DNA of 64,000 bases from Longispora albida DSM 44784 (lineage in GTDB: Bacteria; Actinomycetota; Actinomycetes; Mycobacteriales; Micromonosporaceae), in the NCBI RefSeq assembly GCF_000379825.1, contig NZ_KB903820.1:38590-102589 (forward strand), in the 5' to 3' direction. The position numbers and the translations under genes were made by a program. Numbering within the stretch: position 1 is the stretch's first letter; the number at the start of each line of letters is the position of its first letter. The notes below the pieces were generated by a model. That model had not been told where the DNA came from and did not search any database. It worked only from the letters and a program-made list of their open reading frames with translations. This document shows, in pieces, positions 36,672 to 43,580 of the stretch.

Positions 36672-36776
36672 GCCTACCCCCGTTTCCCGTGGTACCGAGC
36701 CATCGACTGTGATCGGCAGTGTCTACATCGGATTCGACCACATCGCCACGACGAGCGCCATACCGGCAAACGCGAC
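36672..36776 (-). promoter_or_regulatory. 105-bp gap that may hold a second promoter in the caspase-M48 block
   Basis: Reading the minus strand, a TAGACA-like -10 lies about 45 bases upstream of the ATG at 36671. Both flanking gene sets point the same way, so this could be an internal promoter or a short spacer. Confidence 0.3.
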
Positions 36777-37691
36777 CTACAGCTGCTGCCAGTCCGCCGA
36801 GTCGGCGACCCTGCGGGCGAGGTCCTGGAAAGCGCTGATCGTTTCGGGGTTGGCGATCCTGGTGAGGTACAGGTCGTTGTCGGTGAGCACCTGCTCACGC
36901 CACTGCAGGACCGGGTCCAGCGGGATGGTCCCCGCGACGAGGGTTCGCCCGGCACCCAGCTGGCTGGCCAGTTCCTGGAGGTCCTGCTCGCACCGCCGCA
37001 GCCAGGCGAGCTGCTCGCCCCGCAGGTTCGCGAGGGTGTCGGAGCGGGGGTCGATGACAGCTGTGCGCACGAACCGGACAGCGTGCGTGTCCAGGTCGCG
37101 GTGGCCGAGCTGCTTGGCGTAGTCCAGCAGGCCGTTACGGCTGTAGACGAGGCCGTGGGCCGCGAGGATGTGCTGCCGGGTCCAGCGATGGAACACCAGC
37201 CAGCGGGTCAGTACGTCGCGCAGCTCCGGGCCGGCGGTGACGCGGAGCGCGAGCTCCATCGCGAAGGACCGGCCGGCGCTGAGGTCCACGACGACGAGGT
37301 CGTGCTCGTCCAGCAGGCGCAGCAGGAGCTGCACGCAGTGCCGCTCCACCTCGTGGTCGATGGGGAACTCGAAGCCGTCCCGGTCTCCCGGTACCAGCGT
37401 CAGCCTCCCCGCGCTCGCAGGCCGGGTCCGCAGCGCCGGCTGCTCCGACTCGGTCCACACGTCCAGGCGGGCGGGCGTGGCGATGTTCCCCCGCAGGTAG
37501 CTGTGCAGGCCGCCGGTGCCGGTGCCTCGGGTGGCGGCGGCGATGCTGAACAGTGCCCCGGCCGTCGGCGAGCCGAAGTCGAAGTCGGCGTAGCAGACGT
37601 CCATGCCCCGCAGCGCGCACTGGTAGGCGATGTTCACGCAGGTGATCGACCGGCCGGTGCCACCCTTGTCCGAGGCCGCGAACAACAGCAC
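36777..37691 (-). CDS. SCO2523-family variant P-loop ATPase-like protein
   Basis: A 304-aa protein of the ParA/MinD fold. Start is GTG at 37691, directly after the stop of the upstream gene, with GGAGG 8 nt upstream in that gene's last codons. The deviant Walker A is 'FAASDKGGTGRS' (residues 4-15), where the usual final lysine of KGGxGKS is Arg. Switch I 'DFDFGSPTAGALF' and a Walker B-like 'LVVVDLSAGRSFA' follow. This variant P-loop defines the SCO2523 family of Streptomyces, usually encoded beside SCO2524-type proteins, as here. Whether ATP is hydrolysed is uncertain because of the Arg substitution. It is the third gene of the caspase cluster. Confidence 0.85.
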   Translation of the reverse strand: MLLFAASDKGGTGRSITCVNIAYQCALRGMDVCYADFDFGSPTAGALFSIAAATRGTGTGGLHSYLRGNIATPARLDVWTESEQPALRTRPASAGRLTLVPGDRDGFEFPIDHEVERHCVQLLLRLLDEHDLVVVDLSAGRSFAMELALRVTAGPELRDVLTRWLVFHRWTRQHILAAHGLVYSRNGLLDYAKQLGHRDLDTHAVRFVRTAVIDPRSDTLANLRGEQLAWLRRCEQDLQELASQLGAGRTLVAGTIPLDPVLQWREQVLTDNDLYLTRIANPETISAFQDLARRVADSADWQQL

Positions 37692-37692
37692 G

Positions 37693-39513
37693 TCAGTACC
37701 CTCCGCCCAGGTCCTCGCGGGCCGCTGCCCAGCCGTCGAGGTCACGCAGGACGGAGATGGCCAGCCCGGCCGCCGTGCCCGGACGGTAGGCGAGCACGTC
37801 ACGGGCCCGGCGCAGCGTGACCCGGGCCGCCTCGAGTACCTGACGGGCGGCGGCGGGCCCCTCAGATCCGCCGGCCAGTACCTCGCAGTCGAAGACGTGC
37901 TCGGCCTCGCTCAGCAGGTCGGCGGCGTAGTCGGCCAGCCGGGGGCTGGTCACCGGGTTGCCGGTGATGGCCTGGGAGGCGGCGATAAGGCACTGCACCA
38001 CCCGGTACGTATGCGCCCAGGACGGCCCGGTGAACTCGACTTCCAGCTGCGGGAAGACCCTGCCCGGCTGGTCCCACAGGCCAGCTCCGGCACCGGAGGC
38101 GATCCGGCGCTCCGTGAGGTGGTCCCAGATGCGGTCGGCCAGCTGGAGTGTTTCCGAGCGCAGCCCGGGCTCGCTGACCAGTCCGGCCAGCCGGAGGCTC
38201 TCCAGGAGCAGCCGGGAAGCCATGTCGGTGACAGTCCACGACAGGTCGGGGCCGTCGTGGGGCCAGAGAGTTTCCAGGGGGACGGTCAGCCCCGGGCTGT
38301 GCAGGGCGAGCGCCGGATCGTCGCCGGTCGCCCGCTGTGTGATCCTCGACCGCCGGGCCAGGTCGTCGAGGACCCGGCCCACCCGGGCGATGTCCACGTC
38401 GGAGGCCCGGCTGCGGCGCAGGTCGTGCGTGACGGTCGACGCGACCAGCAGGGTGAAGTAGTCGGACTCCACGTTGTCGGTCGTCCGCCAGGGGACGTCC
38501 TCCAGCGGCCAGCGCATCCGGCCGTGGGAGGCGATCGTCGACCAGTAGGAGTGGGTCACCTCCCACCGGGTCTGCAGTGCCCGGGCCAGCCGCTGCTGGT
38601 CGTCGTTGAGCAGGCCGAGTAGCTGGATGCGCTCGGAGAACAGCACGACGATGGCGTCGAGCGCTATGGCCGTGAAGTACAGGTCCGGAACGGGCTCGGC
38701 GTACCCCTCCGGCTGCCGGATCGAGGTCCAGGTCTCGACCTCGGGCGCCTCGTGGCACACTCCCCAGGTCCAGCCGCACTCGAACAGCATGCTGGTCGAT
38801 GTCAGGTCGACCGGCGGGCCGGAGCCGATCGTGATGTCCCGGAGCGCCGCGGCGGGCTGCACCAGTGCCCGGCGGAGCCCCTCGACGAACAGGCGGTCGG
38901 GCTCCCCGTGCTGGTTGAGCATCGCGCACAGGTTCTGGCCGAACTCGTCGTCGGCGTTGAAGACATTGACGGCGTAGCTGCGTAACAGGCCCACCAGTGC
39001 GGCGGTCAGGCGGTCGCTGGCCAGGCTGGACAGTACTTCGAGTTCCGACCGCAGGTCCGTGCGCCGGACGGCCTGGCGGAAGTCGCGGGCGAAGTCGAGG
39101 ATCGCGAGGGTCAGGGCCACGGAGACCGCGTAGGACTCGGTCAGGTCCATGCCGCGCTGCCCGGGGCTGGGCTCACCTCCGCCGGCCGACCGCAGCTGGG
39201 CGTTGCCGGTGAACTCCGGGGTGCCGTCCGGTGCCGCGTACCGGCGCAGGTAGTCGCTGGACAGCCTGACCAGCAGGTGCGGTATCTCGATCGCGTCCCC
39301 GAGCACCCGGAGCTTGCCGAGCACCTCGTCCTGGGTCAGGTCGGGGTTGCTGAGCCGGAAAGCCTGCATCTCGGTGGAGGGCGCCAGGAGGCACAGGAGC
39401 TGCTGGGCGTCGCTGATTGCGTCTCCGCCCCAGGTCCAGGTGCCGTCGGTCATGCTCGCCTGGCTGACGGACTGCCAGATCTGCAGCAGGTTCTGGCGAG
39501 GCTGGATTCTCAC
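37693..39513 (-). CDS. SCO2524-family protein
   Basis: A 606-aa soluble, helix-rich protein starting GTG at 39513, overlapping the caspase stop codon by 4 bases (GTGA). The N-terminus 'MRIQPRQNLLQIWQSVSQAS', the 'WTWGG' block and 'ISDAQQLLCLLAPSTEMQAF' are hallmarks of the SCO2524 family. That family has no known biochemical function but consistently lies next to an SCO2523-type P-loop protein. There are no membrane segments or enzyme motifs. The length agrees with the family. Its placement between a caspase-like protease and the P-loop partner suggests an adaptor, sensor or protease substrate. Confidence 0.85.
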   Translation of the reverse strand: MRIQPRQNLLQIWQSVSQASMTDGTWTWGGDAISDAQQLLCLLAPSTEMQAFRLSNPDLTQDEVLGKLRVLGDAIEIPHLLVRLSSDYLRRYAAPDGTPEFTGNAQLRSAGGGEPSPGQRGMDLTESYAVSVALTLAILDFARDFRQAVRRTDLRSELEVLSSLASDRLTAALVGLLRSYAVNVFNADDEFGQNLCAMLNQHGEPDRLFVEGLRRALVQPAAALRDITIGSGPPVDLTSTSMLFECGWTWGVCHEAPEVETWTSIRQPEGYAEPVPDLYFTAIALDAIVVLFSERIQLLGLLNDDQQRLARALQTRWEVTHSYWSTIASHGRMRWPLEDVPWRTTDNVESDYFTLLVASTVTHDLRRSRASDVDIARVGRVLDDLARRSRITQRATGDDPALALHSPGLTVPLETLWPHDGPDLSWTVTDMASRLLLESLRLAGLVSEPGLRSETLQLADRIWDHLTERRIASGAGAGLWDQPGRVFPQLEVEFTGPSWAHTYRVVQCLIAASQAITGNPVTSPRLADYAADLLSEAEHVFDCEVLAGGSEGPAAARQVLEAARVTLRRARDVLAYRPGTAAGLAISVLRDLDGWAAAREDLGGGY

Positions 39514-40646
39514 CGGTTACCGTCCTTCTCCGTCGCTGGGACGAGTTTCCAGAGGGCGGCGGCAGACAGCTGGCCCAGGTGATCCTGTGTCGTCAGCCGG
39601 AGGGTACGCCGGCCCTCCGCGAGCGAGCCGGTGTACTGCACAATGCCAGCCGGTCCGTCCACAGTGCACCGGACCGAGTCACCCGACAGCTGGTACGTGC
39701 CGGTCAGCAGCCCGGCAGCGCCAGGCCTCAGCCACCGCGCCACCTCAGCGGGCGGCGCGAAGCTCGCCAGCCACAGCACCTCACCCGACCGCAGGAACCG
39801 CAGGAACTGCGCGCCGGCCGGCCCGGTGCACATGTACGTCCCTGTCATGCGCGCCGGATCCCCGGCGACGGGCGGCGGCTCGACCGGCTGGGGCGGGCGG
39901 TAGGCCCGGTTGCGGCCGAGCGCGAGCCGGTCGGCCGTCCCGCTGTTGAGGGACTGCGGCTTGGGCAGGCCTTTCGCGGTCAGGCGGACCAGCAGCTGAT
40001 CGTGGAGTTCCTTGAGCGTGAGCAGTTCCGGTGCGCCGGGCACTCCTGAGCGGAGAAGCGCCAGCAGCTCCCCGGTGAACGCGGTGTGCCGCATGCCAAC
40101 CGGGGCGGCAGCCGTCGAGGTTCCCGGAGCCGACGCCAGGGTGTACGTGCCGCTGATCGGCAGCTGCCCGGCGACCAGCGCGGCGGGGCTGGACATCGCC
40201 TGCGTCGCACGGCCGGAGAAACAGCAGTCCAGGACGACGATGCGGTTACGGGCCGGTGCGTCGGCGAGTTCACGGCGCAGCCAGTCGTACGGGAAGGCGG
40301 TGTAGCGGATCCGCCCGGGGTCGGGATCGGTGCCGGCCGTGGCCAGGTGCAGCTCGCCCTGCGAGTCGAGGAGGCCGTGCCCGGAGAAGTACACGATCAG
40401 GGTGTCTTCCGTGGCCGGGGCCAGCTGTGACAGCGTCAGGCCGAGCTCGTGCGGTAACGCGGGATCTTCGACGACGTGGCAGCGATCCGGCGGGAGGATG
40501 CCATCCGCCTCGGAGGTCAGCGCCGCTGCCAGGTCAGCCAGGTTGTGGCTGACCGACGGCAGGTCCGGCAGCCCGGCCCGAGCGAAGCGGGCTGCGCCGA
40601 CCAGGATCGCGCGGCTGGCCTGAGGCTCCGGCAGCCGGGCTGTCAC
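39510..40646 (-). CDS. Caspase-family (C14) cysteine protease with a C-terminal extra domain
   Basis: A 378-aa protein; I place the start at GTG 40646, giving 'VTARLPEPQASRAILVGAAR', the usual start of actinobacterial caspases. The frame is open to an ATG at 40736. The caspase fold covers residues about 8-240, with the catalytic His in 'YFSGHGLLD' (His 90) and Cys in 'VVLDCCFSGRAT' (Cys 142). After a Pro-rich linker ('YRPPQPVEPPPVAGD') comes a 115-residue beta-rich domain beginning 'TGTYMCTGPAGAQFLRFL', which I do not recognise. It is the first gene of the cluster and overlaps the SCO2524 gene. No gasdermin-like target is visible nearby. Confidence 0.85.
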   Translation of the reverse strand: MTARLPEPQASRAILVGAARFARAGLPDLPSVSHNLADLAAALTSEADGILPPDRCHVVEDPALPHELGLTLSQLAPATEDTLIVYFSGHGLLDSQGELHLATAGTDPDPGRIRYTAFPYDWLRRELADAPARNRIVVLDCCFSGRATQAMSSPAALVAGQLPISGTYTLASAPGTSTAAAPVGMRHTAFTGELLALLRSGVPGAPELLTLKELHDQLLVRLTAKGLPKPQSLNSGTADRLALGRNRAYRPPQPVEPPPVAGDPARMTGTYMCTGPAGAQFLRFLRSGEVLWLASFAPPAEVARWLRPGAAGLLTGTYQLSGDSVRCTVDGPAGIVQYTGSLAEGRRTLRLTTQDHLGQLSAAALWKLVPATEKDGNR

Positions 40647-40772
40647 CGGCGTGGTTCGCCCATGGTCAATGCCTTCACCCCGCTCCGTTGTGGACAGCGC
40701 ATTCACCAGTGTGAACACCCCCGGGACCATCGTCAAACATCGGCGCCCGGTGCTGCCGCGGCCCAGAACGGA
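40647..40772 (-). promoter_or_regulatory. Upstream region of the caspase cluster
   Basis: 126 bases between the caspase start and the hydrolase remnant. They must hold the main promoter of the cluster. I see no clear operator or -35/-10 pair. Confidence 0.3.
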
Positions 40773-40893
40773 TCAAGCCAGATACTGCCCGTACCAGGTC
40801 ATCAGCTTCTCGTACGCCGCAGCCGCAGCCGTCGGGTTGTACCGGGCACCTGCGTCGTTGAAGAACGCGTGGCCGGCGTCGGGATCGTTACAC
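40773..40893 (-). pseudogene. C-terminal remnant of a dienelactone hydrolase-family gene
   Basis: Reading the minus strand to the TGA at 40773-40775, the frame encodes 'NDPDAGHAFFNDAGARYNPT' followed by 'AAAAAYEKLMTWYGQYLA'. This is the characteristic end of dienelactone hydrolases, containing the catalytic His of 'GHAFFND'. Upstream of about 40893 the similarity stops at a locally AT-richer junction, so the first 200 or so residues have been lost. It is a deletion remnant, not a functional gene. Confidence 0.7.
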
Positions 40894-40939
40894 AGGTTTT
40901 GCTCGTATTACAGGGCTTCCCGGCTGGTCACCGCCCGGG

Positions 40940-41608
40940 TCAGCCGTCCGCTCCGGCCGCCGTTCCGCCGCGCTCGCCGAACCGGAGCCCCGGCGAGCCC
41001 AGGCCCGGGATCCACACCGGTGGCTCGGCGGCAGCAAACGCGCCCGCCATCGTCGTGAACCACGCGGCGAACGACGGGAAGTCCGGCGTCGCGGACTCCG
41101 GGAACTCCCACTCACCACTGCCGGCGTACCGCGCACGGCCCTCGTAGTCGTCCTGGTGGTCGTAGTACACGGGATACTCCCCGTCCCCGCCCGGCTGCGT
41201 GACGTCGAAACACCACACCGCCTCGTACCCGGCCCCGGCGAACCCGACCAGATGATTCGTGGACAGATAGCGGCCATCGCCACGGCTCACGTGTCCGGGC
41301 AGGTGAACCAGGTCCGCAGTGAGTTCAACGAGCGCCACCTCGTCGGCGATGTCGAACTCGTAATCGACACCAGTGCCATTCACGTCGACTGTCCGGCCGC
41401 ACCGCAGTCCGTTGTGGAGGGTGAGGAAGGCGCGGTAGCTCGGGGGTACCGTCCAGGTCACCGTGCCGAAATATGGTTCGAGACCGGACTCCCGCGCGCT
41501 GATGGCGCTGGCCGGCGCGGGGCCGGTGGCGGAGAGCTCGACGACACCGGCCGACTCCGCCTGCCGCAGCGCCGCCAGCGCGGCCCGGATCTCCTTGGTC
41601 ACGTCCAA
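40940..41608 (-). CDS. SMI1/KNR4-family protein
   Basis: About 222 aa, from TTG at 41608 (GGAGG 7 nt upstream) or GTG at 41602. The SMI1/KNR4 signature is 'VPPSYRAFLTLHNGLRCG', with later 'FAGAGYEAVWCFDVTQPGGD' and 'YYDHQDDYE' matching the beta-sheet core. SMI1/KNR4 proteins in bacteria are often immunity proteins against contact-dependent or polymorphic toxins. No toxin gene is adjacent, so this may be an orphan immunity gene or a different regulator. It lies 47 bases downstream of the PhyH gene on the same strand and may be co-transcribed. Confidence 0.8.
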   Translation of the reverse strand: MDVTKEIRAALAALRQAESAGVVELSATGPAPASAISARESGLEPYFGTVTWTVPPSYRAFLTLHNGLRCGRTVDVNGTGVDYEFDIADEVALVELTADLVHLPGHVSRGDGRYLSTNHLVGFAGAGYEAVWCFDVTQPGGDGEYPVYYDHQDDYEGRARYAGSGEWEFPESATPDFPSFAAWFTTMAGAFAAAEPPVWIPGLGSPGLRFGERGGTAAGADG

Positions 41609-41655
41609 TACCCATCCTCCACCGGCGCCCGACCAGACGACTCCATAGTGGACCG

Positions 41656-42570
41656 TCAGCTGGCGTTCCGCCAAGGCGTCAGGTCGAGGCCCGGGTAGCG
41701 CAGTGCCGTGCCCGCCAGGGTCTCCGGGGTCCAGTACGGGTGGCCGGGCGGCGGGAAGCCGAACGCCTGGAGCTGACGCGGGGTGGCGCGCTCCACGAAG
41801 CTGGTCCAGTTGTCCTCGTAGCTGCAGCTGGCCCAGCCGCGCCGCTGGCCCCAGCGGATGCCGTCGCGCTGGTAGCCGAGGTGCATGCTGTACCGGGCCC
41901 CGCGCGGTGCGGTCAGCGCGGTGCCCCGGTGGAAGGTGCCCGCCTCGAACGCGACGACCGTGCCGGCCGGGCCCGTGGCTGCCACCTCGGCCTCGTACAG
42001 GTGCGGGCTCCCGCTCGTGTCGAGGAAGCGGCCCTCGCCGTCGAGCCCCGGCCGGAGATGCCAGTTGGGCACTGCCGGCATGCCCTCGGTCACCGAGCGT
42101 GGCACGAGCCGGGGCGCGCCGAGTTCCACGGTGACGTCGGCGAGGTAGACGAACATCTCCAGCTGCCGGTACTCGGGGGCCGAGCTCGGCACAGCGAGCG
42201 TGTAGTTCAGGTAGTCGCGGTGCATGTCCTGGTCGTACTCGCAGGCTCCCGTGTACTTCGCCCACGCCTCGGCGGTGTGGATGTGCACGTCGTCGTCCCC
42301 GAGCAGCGCCCCGGCGAGGGCGATCAGCCGGGGGTGCACGGCGAGCAGGCTGAGTTCCGTGCTGGCGAAGGGAAAAGCGTCGATGCCGTCGAACTCGTCT
42401 GCGAGGAAGCGCTCGCGCCTCGGGTCCGTCTCGTCGTGGAAGCCCTCGGCGGACGGGAACATCAGGCCCAGCTCGCTCAGGGCCGGCTGGAGTTCCTCCG
42501 CTGGGATGAGACCGGGGAGAACCACGAAGCCCTGGTCGAGCCAGGTACGCGCCGCGTCATCGAAATTCAT
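41656..42570 (-). CDS. Phytanoyl-CoA dioxygenase (PhyH) family Fe(II)/2-oxoglutarate enzyme
   Basis: A 304-aa protein; starts at ATG 42570 (ATG 42579 also possible), giving 'MNFDDAARTWLDQGFVVLPG'. The facial triad is clear: H-x-D in 'QDMHRDYLNYTLAV' and the distal His in 'EAGTFHRGTALTAPRG', with the 2-oxoglutarate Arg near 'PRGARYSMHLGYQRDG'. Such enzymes hydroxylate small molecules, including natural products, not just phytanoyl-CoA. Substrate unknown. A perfect hairpin lies upstream, so it has its own promoter; the SMI1 gene follows. Confidence 0.85.
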   Translation of the reverse strand: MNFDDAARTWLDQGFVVLPGLIPAEELQPALSELGLMFPSAEGFHDETDPRRERFLADEFDGIDAFPFASTELSLLAVHPRLIALAGALLGDDDVHIHTAEAWAKYTGACEYDQDMHRDYLNYTLAVPSSAPEYRQLEMFVYLADVTVELGAPRLVPRSVTEGMPAVPNWHLRPGLDGEGRFLDTSGSPHLYEAEVAATGPAGTVVAFEAGTFHRGTALTAPRGARYSMHLGYQRDGIRWGQRRGWASCSYEDNWTSFVERATPRQLQAFGFPPPGHPYWTPETLAGTALRYPGLDLTPWRNAS

Positions 42571-42617
42571 GATGCGCATCGTCCCCAGTGAACTCACGCC
42601 CCGCAACCGAATAGCGC

Positions 42618-42650
42618 TGAAGTCAGCCGGGCGATGCCCGGCTGACTTCA
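42618..42650. terminator. Perfect 15-bp hairpin overlapping a stop codon
   Basis: TGAAGTCAGCCGGGC (42618-42632) pairs exactly with 42636-42650 around a GAT loop. The right arm contains the stop codon of the small membrane gene ending at 42648. It would end the sigma-factor operon. Confidence 0.8.
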
Positions 42651-42884
42651 ACCAGAGTGTGCCGGCCGTTCGAGCCGGCACACCCCGTCGTCGCAGCTCC
42701 GCTGCAGCCGGCGCAGGGACACCAGCTCGACGAGGCGCATCACCCAGCAGGCTGGGCAACCGCGCAGCGCGAGCATGCCGAGAGCGATCAGGAGGATGGT
42801 GGCCGGCCACCACACCCAGGCCATGACGACCGCGCCGGTCAGCGCGGCCAGGGCCAGTGCGCCCCGGATCAGGTGGCCTCTCAC
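42648..42884 (-). CDS. Small membrane protein coupled to the ECF sigma gene
   Basis: A 78-aa protein with two hydrophobic segments (about 8-42), a 'RGCPACWVMRLVE' element and a C-terminal 'CDDGVC' pair. The 'GCPxxx' element resembles YgaP/DUF2892-type inner membrane domains. The start codon overlaps the stop of the upstream sigma factor gene by 4 bases (ATGA), so expression is coupled. It could be an unusual membrane anti-sigma or regulator, but it lacks the zinc anti-sigma HxxxCxxC motif, so this is speculative. Confidence 0.65.
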   Translation of the reverse strand: MRGHLIRGALALAALTGAVVMAWVWWPATILLIALGMLALRGCPACWVMRLVELVSLRRLQRSCDDGVCRLERPAHSG

Positions 42885-43417
42885 AGGCCCTCCGCCAGGG
42901 ATGTCCTGACCGCGGCCCTGGCCCGGTGCAGCCGTGACTTCATCGCGGCGGTACTCAGGCCCATCGTCTCGGCGACCACGCTCCCGGGCAGGCCCTGCAC
43001 GTCACGCATGATGAGCACGCGGCGCTGGTCGGCCGGGAGCGCGGCGATAGCGTCGGCGACCCTGGCCGCTTCGAGCCGTTCGATCACCTCGTCCTCCGCG
43101 GAGTGCGCCGGGTCGAGCGCCGGTTCCTCCACAGCGTCGACGCGGACCGCCCGGCGCAGGTGACGCAGGCACTCGTTGCGGACGATGCGGAACATCCACG
43201 ACGCCAGCGCCCCGGTCGCCCGGAGTGTCCCGATCTTGCGGTACAGCGTGATCAGCGCTTCCTGGGCCGCGTCCTCGGCGTCCTCCGGCGTCGCGCACAG
43301 CGAGTACGCGAACCGGCGGACGTGCGGGTGCGAGCCGGAGACCAGGGCCGCGATCGAGTCGGCCTCGCCTCGCTGAGCCGCGGCTACGAGTACCGCGCCT
43401 GGCCAGCCGTCAGCCAC
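42881..43417 (-). CDS. ECF-subfamily RNA polymerase sigma factor
   Basis: A 178-aa protein; start chosen at GTG 43417 with GGAG 8 nt upstream. Region 2 includes 'VRRFAYSLCATPEDAEDAAQ' and 'EALITLYRKIGTL', followed by 'WMFRIVRNECLRHLRRAVRV'. Region 4 contains 'LPADQRRVLIMRDVQGLPGS' and 'VVAETMGLSTAAMKSRLHRA', the -35 binding helices. No classical zinc anti-sigma gene follows; instead a 78-aa membrane protein is translationally coupled. Control may be through that protein or by expression level. Confidence 0.88.
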   Translation of the reverse strand: MADGWPGAVLVAAAQRGEADSIAALVSGSHPHVRRFAYSLCATPEDAEDAAQEALITLYRKIGTLRATGALASWMFRIVRNECLRHLRRAVRVDAVEEPALDPAHSAEDEVIERLEAARVADAIAALPADQRRVLIMRDVQGLPGSVVAETMGLSTAAMKSRLHRARAAVRTSLAEGL

Positions 43418-43580
43418 GGGACTGGCTCCGCCGCCGTACCAGCACCACGCACGTGCAGACAGCCAGCGCGCCTGCCACCGCGGCAACGATCCACCACATC
43501 TTGATCCCCCTCCGGTTCCGCCGACCGTATCGCCGGCACGGGAATAGGAGGACGCGACCCCGGAAAAGGATTCAGGCCGG

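Noticed and set aside
41609..42265. N-terminal extension of the SMI1/KNR4 frame
   Set aside because: It overlaps the PhyH gene in another frame and has no homologous features; the start lies near 41602-41608.
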